Source: Russula earlei (lineage: Eukaryota; Basidiomycota; Agaricomycetes; Russulales; Russulaceae). From it: a DNA stretch of 64,000 nucleotides. Shown here one piece after another: positions 55,615 through 64,000 of this stretch (within the stretch, counting starts at the first letter, position 1; the number at the start of each line of letters is the position of its first letter). The stretch is taken from positions 1 to 64,000 of the forward strand of contig JAGFNK010000098.1 of assembly GCA_025769875.1 (NCBI GenBank), given 5' to 3'. Below the pieces are notes generated by a model, which did not search any database, was not told the origin of the DNA, and saw only the letters and a program-made list of their open reading frames with translations. Position numbers and translations under genes: made by a program.

Positions 55615-57174
55615 TCACGAAAATCGTGCTTCTCCCGACCCGGCGCTGCTTCCTGCCGTCCGTTCCACGTCGTCGTCTATCTCCATAAATGTAATGAATG
55701 CGTTGGCATGAGGCAATTTCCTGTCCTCCGTTGCGCTCGTCAGACCGTTTCCGGATTCCGGCCCAGAGCGAAAAGTCATGGGTTCTATGCGCGAAATTCG
55801 GCTGCTGCTGATGTCCAGGACGGAGCCGGAGGAAATGTACGTGGTGGTATCGAATGAGTAATTCTGATCCATAAGCAGGAGCACGGCGATGGGATACATT
55901 CCCTAACCATCGGGTAAAATACGGAATCAATACAGGTCGGGGGTGGGCGACTGTAGGAGCGGTAAACGCACTGCGAGCTGTACGCCCACGGGCACTAATA
56001 TATCGCCCAGAGTCTGGAAAGGCAGAGGGATGAATAGGGAGGCGAAGATCGTGAGCTGCAAGAAAAAAGTATAAAAAGCCTCGAACTTGCAGAACGAAGG
56101 AAGGAATTACACCAATGAGAACGTAGAGCACGCCGGATTCGATGAGGAGAGCCATCAATTTTCCCGCTGGTGTGCGAGTCTGCGAGTAGGGACCACCCTT
56201 TACCAGGACCTGGCGATATTTCCTGCCAGCACACACGAGTGCGTGTGTCATCAGCGTGCAAGTCGACGAGACGTCGAAGGGACGAACCAAGCCTTGACGC
56301 CTATGATGGCCGTCGCAAGGATATTGGTCAGCAAGGAGAGCCCCAGGTCGGCCACTTGCATGACGTCAATGACTTGGGCGAGGTTTCGATGAATCCGAAC
56401 ATCTTCCGGAGTGATGAGCAAGCCGGCCCTCACAGCGACAGTGATCAAGTAACTAACTGAAATGTTCGCGAAGAGGACTGTTAAAGAGAGAGCGCAGAAA
56501 GAAGAAAGGACGAGATATGCGTACGGGCGTTGAGTACAAGACAGACGACTGGCGCAATCAAAATGGCCCTGTGTTGCTCAGAACATAGGACCCAAGCTCG
56601 CCAGACGACGACGACATCGGCGAGAGTATACTACGAATGGTGGTCAAAGTCAACGGGATTGCTCGCGACGATAGATAACACGCAAAGAGCATCGGCTCGT
56701 ACTACTGACGTTGACGAGAAGGACGGCGCTGAACATCGGCAGCCAATCCGGGGCTTGGTGAGTGGCCGGATCGAGCTCGCTGAACCACGCGTCGATGACC
56801 ATGAACGTGACGACGACGGACGAGATCCAGTAGATGGACGACAACACGAACATGATCGTCGTCATTCCGAAGAGCAATTTCCGTGATCGAACTTTGAGTC
56901 CCTTCGACCTGTTCCATCGTGCAGAGCTCGTCCTTTGAGAACAACATCCAAAAAGAAGACATGGGGAGGGGGCGATCGACGAGAGGATATCTTACATCAT
57001 GACATAGACCGAGATGGGAACGAGACATAAATATATCCCTGAGGCATCACGATGGAGAATCAGCACAAGACAAGTGGCAGTTGATGGGTTGGGCTCACCA
57101 TAGAAAAGGGTTTGAAATATGATACTTATGACCCTGTACAACAGGACGGAACCATGAAAATCGAACGACGGCAT
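55615..57174 (-). CDS. Multi-pass membrane protein of the fungal DUF6533/DUF6534-like group, eight exons
   Basis: Exons 57174-57099, 57038-56994, 56932-56710, 56630-56525, 56477-56288, 56222-56113, 56055-55972 and 55902-55615 total 1122 nt, 373 residues. Hydrophobic helices: IYLCLVPISVYVMM, LLFGMTTIMFVLSSIYWISS, WLPMFSAVLLVNYTLADVVVVWRAW, AILIAPVVCLVLNA, ISVSYLITVAVRAGLLI, LGLSLLTNILATAIIGVKAW, LLIESGVLYVLI and a last one before QNYSFD: about seven. WxxDAWFSELDPATHQAPDWLP and VVWRAWVLC are typical of this agaricomycete-expanded family, whose function is unknown but receptor-like. The last 100 residues are cytoplasmic-looking. The family name is from memory; the topology is inferred by eye. 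Confidence 0.8.
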
Positions 57175-58402
57175 TGTCTGCGACTGGCGCAGACTGCGGA
57201 ATGAGAGGAAATCACAACAATGATGGGTCTCACCAGCGCACTGTTGGGCTGTTGTCCTCGTCATGTAGACGATGATGCTTTTATAAAACACGACCTGAAG
57301 TGGGTCCTCGGCTTGGCCTCGGACAGGAGGGTTCTCGTCGTCAATGAGGTACGGTACTCCATTCTGTAAACTTTGCGTCAGAAGGCTCTATACCGGTCGT
57401 GACGGTAACCGTAACATCCGTATGGTGTCAAACAAACTATCGTTGACCTTGCGTATTGTACCTTGACCCTATGTTTCTCTCTGTACCTTGCCACGATCGA
57501 CAAGTGATACACACGTATCAGTAGTTTCGTTGCAGAGACGCAATTGACTGGTAACATATTCCGCAAATCTTCGTCGGGGGAAAGTGTGTCCACCGGAGGG
57601 TCGAGTCTGGGATCTGTAATCGCCCTCCATACTTCACCGACGACAAGTTCGGTTATGGTTGTGTCGACGCTAATTGTGACCTTTAAGTCGGGAGAGCGGT
57701 TAGATACCAGGCTTACGGACAAGCAAGTCCATGAATCCGTCGTCTTGTTCCATGCATGCGTTGTGTGGACGAGGTCTGTGAAGTGTTACTGTTACGATTA
57801 TGGAATATCAAACCGTGAGCGTCGCTAAGGCCCAGGATGCAGTGTAACCGTCGCCGCCGCAAACACGGTCGAGATAGTGATGACAGTGATCCACGCCTCT
57901 CACGAATTCATCATCTATCCCCAAGGCGGAGAACACTTAACGGCACGCACTGGCCAGTGCAAATGCCAGCATCCAATAAGAAACAACAACATAGCTTTCG
58001 CCTAACATTCAATTGCCAGTGCTTACTATCACTTAAGAGACCTGTGCTTCTCCCCGGTTTCGACGAGGTGTCCTGACGCTAGTATCACCTGCGGTGTTGT
58101 GTGGAGAGCAAATTACGATGTTAACTACTGTGTGTGCCGAAAGGAGAGTCGAGATGAGTCGATCTGGCTGAGGGTTGATTGCACGTCAGGAACTTTCCCC
58201 ACGCGTGTGCGTGGATGAGTGCGCTTTATCTCCGTTGAGAACCTCCGTGTGCAAACCCCCACTAGCTGGAGGCGGTGCAACTTATGCCTAATGTCCGTGT
58301 CATCGCCTCTCCTCGCCTTTCCTCACACGCTTTTAAGGCCAAGATGTAACCTGAGGGTTAAACATTAAACATTTCTTCCCAAGGCCTTGCACTGCGACAG
58401 TG
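57175..58402. other. Intergenic between two divergent membrane-protein genes
   Basis: This 1.2 kb stretch is the upstream region of both genes. One minus-strand frame (57734-57378) codes for about 118 residues (TITELVVGEVWRAITDPRLD) but has no recognised family, and the opposite strand is partly open; it could be a small orphan gene (low confidence). No other gene is supported. Confidence 0.35.
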
Positions 58403-59907
58403 ATGACGGTACTCGATGGCGTCAACGGGACTGTCTGCAATATGCAACAGTATCAGCAAAGTTTGTTATCGTTGACCAGTCCGAGTCCGGATCCCTCGAT
58501 CTCATGCTTAACACATGGCCAAAGCATTGGGTTGGCGGTAGGCATTATATCTGGCCGACACTCTCCTCTTACTCAACCCATGCTCAGTTAACAGCCGAAG
58601 CATCTCTGATCAGTCTTGTATGCGTGGTCATAATTTTTATTCTTATTGTGGTGTGTTCAACCTATTTACGTGGCCGTCCGGATTGACTGCCCTCTTGCAG
58701 AGGAACATCATACGCCACCGAAAGGCCTTTCCAAACGGCGACTGGAAGTTGCTCCGTGTTCCTCCTGACATTTACATGGTACGTTCGCGAGTTGTCCACC
58801 ACTTAACGCTACTAAATGCATATGGCAGCTCTCGCTTTTCATATTCGACGTTGTTCATGCTACGGGTGGCATCCTCAACATTCGATGGGCAGGCAAAGGG
58901 ATAGTGACCACGGGACAGTATTGCTTGGCACAAGGTATCATGAAGCAGATAGGCGAACTTGGGACGGCCTTGATCACCCTTGTTTGTCTTTTTCCTCGCT
59001 GTCTTTTGACGGTCTCTGGAATTGACACGTATTCGCTCACCAGATACTTGCCGCCCACACGTTCATATCTGCTCTGTGGCACGTAGGATTTGAAGCTCGT
59101 CGCTTTGCTTTTGCAATTGTTGGCCTCACCTGTGTTTTCATTGCGCTTTGGGTTGGCATCCCCAACGGGGCCCACAAGAACTATGAAGCGCCTTCACCGG
59201 TGGGTTGCATCGACCGTTGTCCTTCTACACGGCTCCCTCGCCACTAACTACCTGAACAGTATTGGTGCTGGATCAGTCCCCAATTCAATGCAGAACGATT
59301 AGCCGGAGAGTATGTCTGGTTGTGGGTGGCTTTATTTGCTTCAATGACGATGTACATTCCGCTGTACTTATGGGCGGAGGGTCGCTTGTCGATTGGCGAG
59401 AGGTGGTACAAGTTTCGCCTCTCGAACCCTGACGAGAAGGTGGAATATACAAAGAGGAAAGCTGCCCTGGGAATGCTTTTGTGAGCCCCGCCATGACATT
59501 TTCTCGTGAAAAGACTCATCGAATTGTTCAGTTACCCTCTTGCGTATTCTCTCGTCGTCCTCCCTCTTTCCGCCGCACGCTGGTCTCTATTCAAGCACAA
59601 GGATGTACCCTCGGCGGCTATGTTCTTTGGTCTCACTATGTTCAATCTTTCCGGTGCCATCAACGTACTCCTGTTTTTAGTCATCCGACCGCAACTCCTA
59701 CTCTTCGCTCCTCTCGAACCATCTGTAGAACCTGAAGCACAGCCATACCACCTCGACATGGGCGCTGTCATGTCATTCGAAACAGCTAAACATGAAAACG
59801 ATCTAGAACCTGCGGGTATCGAAGCTGCGGATGATCTGGGAAAACGGCTGTGGAATTTTGCCTTCCAGGGCTCTAGGAACAGTGCCTCGCCCTCTGATGA
59901 AATTTGA
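58403..59907 (+). CDS. Seven-transmembrane GPCR-like protein, seven exons
   Basis: Exons 58403-58537, 58588-58650, 58701-58778, 58829-58981, 59044-59199, 59260-59480 and 59532-59907 give 1182 nt, 393 residues. Helices can be seen in AEASLISLVCVVIIFILIV, DIYMLSLFIFDVVHATGGI, GIMKQIGELGTALITLIL, RFAFAIVGLTCVFIALWVG, AGEYVWLWVALFASMTMYIP, YPLAYSLVVLPLSAARW and FNLSGAINVLLFLVI. The pattern YWCWISP-x-AGEYVWLW with an IHYNWKLL-like first loop is that of the fungal Git3/cAMP-receptor-like group. It would sit in the plasma membrane and may signal through a heterotrimeric G protein. The N-terminus is short and outside; the last 90 residues are acidic. Ligand unknown. ATG 58403 fits the first helix spacing. 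Confidence 0.85.
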
Positions 59908-62506
59908 TTAAGGGCGCACAGGGTCTTTGCAGGTTTTATTGTGTACTTAGCAGTTGTAGCATGCGTGTATACTATCTCGATTGACTATGTCAAATGAACC
60001 CATTCTAAGGAGCAGAAGTATGATAAAAAGTCAGGGCCACGATCGCAACGACCATGGCAACTCTATGGGTCTCACCTAGGCCACAGCAAGAGTGCTTGGG
60101 CGCGGTGGCGGTGGATATGACTTAAAAGTTCAAATTGGCACATGAACATCTATCATGATTTGAAGGGTGCGCATCGTCCAAATGACAAGTGAGTCAAATC
60201 CGCCATGAAAGAATAGTATGAGCAGTCAAGGCGACGTGGTTTGAATGCACGCGCGTCGAGACAAGGTCGACGAGGCCTTCACTCGCCTCCCTCATCGTCC
60301 CCTCGCCGCCTTGACCGCTCACACAAGCCGAAGGCCCCTCGACGTCACCGCCCTCGTTGCCCTCGTTCGGCGTCCAAGCTGGCCAGCCATACCCGCCGCC
60401 CCCTCCGACCCGATTCTGCCGCAAGCCACCCCTTGTTTGGCTCGTCCTTTCTTTTATCTTATAGTTTAGACTCGCTACCAATGGCGCACCGGCCTCGCTT
60501 TCGACCGCGCACACGAAACCCTACGCGTTTCAGACAGTTTTCCTCGCGTACATGCTATCTCCTTATAGTCCTTTCGTTCTTTTTTCTTCTAGTTTAGACT
60601 CGCGCATCGACCCCGTTCTCGACCGCACTCGCGTTGGTCCCGCGTTTCAGATAGCCTTTTCTCTCTTTTTCCCTTAGCAACCTCTTCCGGAACTGCTGGG
60701 CCACCTTAGGCCGGCTCGTGGTAGGTACAGTTCGTCGTCGTGTATATAAGCGCGTCCCCGTCTTCGAAGCTAAACCCAGCTTCGAGAGACGACGACCGGA
60801 AAAATAAATACAATTCCTCAGTCTAAACGTCTCGCGCAGGCCGCCATCACGCGTTCACCCTGTCGCCGTCTCACGTTCCCTTGCGTCCCGACTCTTGTCC
60901 TTCCGCTTCCTCTTCCTCTCTCTCTCTTTCCACTCGAGGCGAACACACCCTTCAATAACCTCAACATACAACGTTGAACGCCGGGAGAGCCAACTTGAAG
61001 CGAGCCGAACCTCATCAAGTCAAATGTTTCTGACCCTCCAATGTGCTGGCCACTAGTATCGGCTCAATAACTCGAACGCTACTTGGGGAAATTTTTTTTC
61101 CTCTTCAGGGCTCCGGACGTGAAGCAAATTCCCATTCTCGGTAGCGCAGACCAAGGCAGCGCTGAACACCATGGCCGTACTAGTTGCAACTGGGGATCTC
61201 GCGAGCGTGAGGAACTGAACGCGAGCAATGCGTGCAGCCCTGGCCGGCAGCAGGCTAGCGCCAAATGACAATACGCTTGATGTCTCGGATCGTCCCCTAT
61301 ACAGGATGCTTGTCTCTCTCTCGCGCCTCGCGCGGCACCTGGTGCAGGGTGATGGTGACCCTGAGTGATCATCGCCGCGGTCGTCATGACCCATGCAACT
61401 TGGTCACTGGGCGCGTGAGTTCGTATTCGCCATCTTTCCGGAAAAGGTTATAGGCGCCTTGGTTTTTCATTACAATCCCCGCCGCCTTCCGTTCACCCAT
61501 ACACACAAGCAAAACTGAGGGCTCACCGTGATGGCTTGGGACCCGAGCTATGAGTATCGGGGATGAGATGCCGACTGTCACACGCTTTCGGCGTGCTTCC
61601 GTTAGCCCTTGTTTCCTTTTTTTTTTTTTCCCTTGCACGTCCAAGGCGATAAACTCCTTGTAATGAGCCTCCGCGTCGACGGTTTCCCGTTTCCGTATTT
61701 GCGGTGTTTATGCGCCTGATGGGAATCCTGACACGACAGTTGACTCGGAATGCCCAAGGCCTGTCAATCGCCGCTGGCCTGGTCGCTGCTTACAATTTGC
61801 TCACCGCCGAGTGTCCGTTGCATTTCTCCACGTCAAAATCTCATCCTGTACCGGCATCTCGCGCAATGGGCGAATGCCTATAGGGGATATATGCGGATGC
61901 CCCGGCGCGCGCGTCATCTGCATCTGTCGGTCGTTGTTTTTCACTACGCTACGTTCTGCGCCCCGGTGGTTCCCACGCCTGATATGGAAATCCTCCAAGC
62001 CACGCTCTATCCGCCTTCTCGCGTTGCTGGGTAGCTACAGACGTAGTCAGCCTCGCACCCCGTCATGTGCCAGACGCCGTGTCATGTCGTCCTGTTTGAG
62101 GCGTCCGGAGTACGTCCTTGGCGCTCGCAATGCCTCCAGGTCGCCTACCTGACTCGCTTTCGTGTCTGCTTTGTGCTCTCGAGACCTCACGCGCGCTCTC
62201 TAGGCTGGACACATCACAGCGACGTGCACGAGTATGCGAAGGGCGACGCCCGAGACACTTGTCGGCAAGACATATTTTTCAGGTCCAGACGTAGGCCGCC
62301 TTCTACCAGGACTACAGCGCATAGCTGACTGAGTATGTTGACTGAAGTGTCGTCGCTGGCCATCACACCTATCCCGTCTGCATCGCGATTTCCTGAGATC
62401 CGGGGTGACAATTGGCTCATTTGGGGGTAGGGCTTGTCGCCATCGAAATACTGGGCCTCATAATGATCTTCTGACGTTATTGACGATAGCCGGCCGGAGC
62501 CGTAAC
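59908..62506. other. 2.6 kb with no recognised gene
   Basis: Apart from the LTR-like part, open frames at 61053-61394 (-) and 61750-62152 (+, two frames) show no family motif. The sequence may be degraded repeat DNA. Confidence 0.35.
60440..60850 (+). repeat. Possible LTR-like promoter segment with an internal duplication
   Basis: TATATAAGCGCG at about 60742 is followed by AATAAATACAATTCCTCAGTCTAAA, like the U3-R layout of the two solo LTRs. Upstream, TAGTTTAGACTCGC occurs twice (about 60463 and 60591), each followed after some 60 bp by GCGTTTCAGA, an imperfect 128 bp direct duplication. No clear TG...CA ends or target duplication were found, so the LTR call is tentative. Confidence 0.3.
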
Positions 62507-62824
62507 TCAGAGATTAGTGATGCCGAACACTACCGTAGCTACAAAGTAGGATGCTGGCGTGTCAAACGCGCCGTGAACGTTGATGGCATTTGCTGGGGAA
62601 AGAACATTGAAGGTGCTGATCTCGCAATGGATGGGAACATTTTGAGGCCGGTCAATTTGAAAGCGGAATAGTGAAGCTGGACATCTAGGCGTGAGTTGGT
62701 CACTGGATTTTGAGAAGCCACACCACATGAAATTCTCTTCGGATTCCAGGTTCACGCCAAAGAACGTAGCGTCGGGGATGATGTGCTCACGCACTCTGCG
62801 CGTGAGCTCGTTGCTTCTTTGCAA
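62507..62824 (-). CDS. Possible partial hypothetical protein next to a foldback element
   Basis: This frame is open for about 105 codons up to the foldback element at 62829 and reads IIPDATFFGVNLESEENFMW and later VPIHCEISTFNVLSPANAIN, a beta-rich look. It has no ATG in its first part and no recognised family, so if real it is an internal or terminal exon. The plus strand is also open over the same segment. Low confidence. Confidence 0.2.
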   Translation of the reverse strand: MQRSNELTRRVREHIIPDATFFGVNLESEENFMWCGFSKSSDQLTPRCPASLFRFQIDRPQNVPIHCEISTFNVLSPANAINVHGAFDTPASYFVATVVFGITNL

Positions 62825-62828
62825 GCAT

Positions 62829-62960
62829 CAGGAAAAACCTCACAAGCTAGCGAAATGATAGCAGGTAGCGAGTGCTAGCGAGAGGTTAGCCGGAGATAAT
62901 TACGTTGTTAGTTCCACATTATCATTCGCTAGCACTCGCTAGCACATCGGGTTTTTCCTG
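62829..62960. mobile_element. Small foldback/MITE-like element (132 bp)
   Basis: The ends are CAGGAAAAACC and GGTTTTTCCTG, an 11 bp perfect terminal inverted repeat, flanked by AT on both sides (62827-62828, 62961-62962). Inside, AGCGAGTGCTAGCGA (left) and TCGCTAGCACTCGCT (right) continue the inverted symmetry around a short AT-rich centre. It has no coding capacity; transcripts would fold into a long hairpin. Confidence 0.7.
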
Positions 62961-64000
62961 ATGAGGGTGGGCCTTGATCTCGACTGGAGAGTCCTTGAGG
63001 ACGATATCCGTCACGGACTGGGGATGAGGACTGTCGTTCACTTTTGGCATGGGTAATGTGGACTTTGGTCAGATTCTTCACGGCCCTAAAGGAGCGCCTC
63101 GAGGGGCGATCGGTGTTCGAACTGAGGCTTTGGTTTGGTACTTGATGACTGGACAATAGTCTGACATGCATGGGGTGGCAAAGGGCACAGAACTCACGAG
63201 GCACCATTCAAAGAGATGCACCGAGAACGGACACCCGGAAGGGGGTACATCGCAGCTCGGGGGTTTCCTCTTCGTCCTGGAGAACAAAATGTGATATGCG
63301 CTGATGGTCATTATCTGTTGCAATTGAGGAGAGTTGGTCTTTCTGAAGGGCGGCTCATGGCCCTGGGTGTGGTTGATTCTGTGCCTAATCAGGACATCCG
63401 CATCGCCCAGGACTATTTCCATTATGTCCACCATTATCATTGCAATGGGGGGTTGTGTGCGTAGATTATTATCTAAAGCATCGCATGTGTGACAAGTCGT
63501 CGAGGTTTGTCGATTTCAAAGATGGTGTTGTCCGTGAGAACTTGACAAATGCGCTTGAACGCCGAACAAATGATGGATCAAGGATCAACGTACGATCAAC
63601 GGCTGTATTGATGTGTACGCCTACAAACGATTTCCGAGAGAAGGTCGAATGCGCTCTCGCACTGCCACGGCTGACGGGGTGTGAAAACTTTGTCAGGAAA
63701 TGAGTAAGATGCCGGGTGTCATTCATTAACATTGTTCTCGATTCGCAGCCCCATTTGACACCCCATCGGGAGCTCCATTCTTATCCTGCGATGTTCCAAA
63801 ACCGCTCACCCAACGTCGTCGTCTTGGCCGCATCCAATTGAAATGTTGCTGAGATGTGGATTCTCCGCCAGAACCCGTTCACGACCGTGTCATCCACGTC
63901 GTCGCAGGGAAATCCCGAGGATTGCACACCCTTGGCATGTGTTGTGTGGTCTCTACGTAATGCGTACGAACCGAAAACCGGCCATGGTTCCCTTGGCCAA
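62961..64000. other. Unresolved edge region
   Basis: Frames on both strands look partly protein-like: on + 63440-63703 (DYYLKHRMCDKSSRFVDFKD), on - 63985-63785 (PVFGSYALRRDHTTHAKGV, then GFWRRIHISATFQLDAAK), the latter open to the right edge with a GTGAGC donor-like site at its end. I could not assign a family, strand or splice model; a gene truncated by the window edge is possible. Confidence 0.25.

Overview
The window is nuclear DNA of a filamentous basidiomycete, almost certainly an agaricomycete. Genes carry many short GT-AG introns (about 35-80 bp), and several products are families expanded in mushrooms: a Goodbye-NACHT-ankyrin STAND pair, a proteinase A inhibitor-like I9 tandem pair, an F-box protein and two multi-pass receptor-like proteins. 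No bacterial-type operon, CRISPR array, rRNA or convincing tRNA gene was seen.

Positions 1-15358 are a nested transposon block that can be read layer by layer. The oldest layer is a DDE transposase pseudogene (7189-8473, minus). A Ty3/gypsy chromovirus is inserted in it (its 5' end is off the left edge; its 3' LTR is 6695-7188). A TA-targeting element with about 400 bp terminal inverted repeats (element 1, 1834-5781) sits inside the chromovirus, and a solo LTR (2988-3816, target duplication GGCTG) sits inside element 1. To the right, a second copy of the same family in opposite orientation (element 2, 8739-11622) carries a Gag-like gene. A complete pogo/Tigger transposon with an intact spliced transposase (11625-15356) landed exactly at element 2's right TA, and it holds its own solo LTR (11717-12679, target duplication AATTA).

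From 15359 rightwards the DNA is mostly host gene space. In order: an uncharacterised protein (15662-17326, +); two tandem I9 inhibitors (18079-18452 and 19092-19486, minus); a DNA-3-methyladenine glycosylase (19738-21648, +), divergent from the second inhibitor; a DUF1479 oxygenase-like gene with one frameshift (21857-23740, +); 3.5 kb with no recognised gene; a Ser/Thr kinase with a non-RD catalytic loop (27241-29139, minus); the complex I PSST subunit (29430-30470, +); a large low-complexity protein (30839-34063, +); the meiotic recombination factor Mnd1 (34455-35944, +); and an F-box protein (38906-40294, +).

The most unusual region is 40966-54112: two tandem NLR-like STAND genes on the minus strand. 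The distal copy (49055-54112) is intact, 1524 residues, and ends in 21 consecutive ankyrin repeats that are each exactly 30 residues. The proximal copy (40966-48336) has about 45 canonical 33-residue repeats broken by six single-base indels. The last part has a DUF6533/6534-like membrane protein (55615-57174, minus), a divergent GPCR-like protein (58403-59907, +), and about 4 kb of poorly resolved sequence with a small foldback element (62829-62960). Exon models were built by hand from splice signals plus reading frame; every spliced total quoted is divisible by three, or differs by exactly the indels described.
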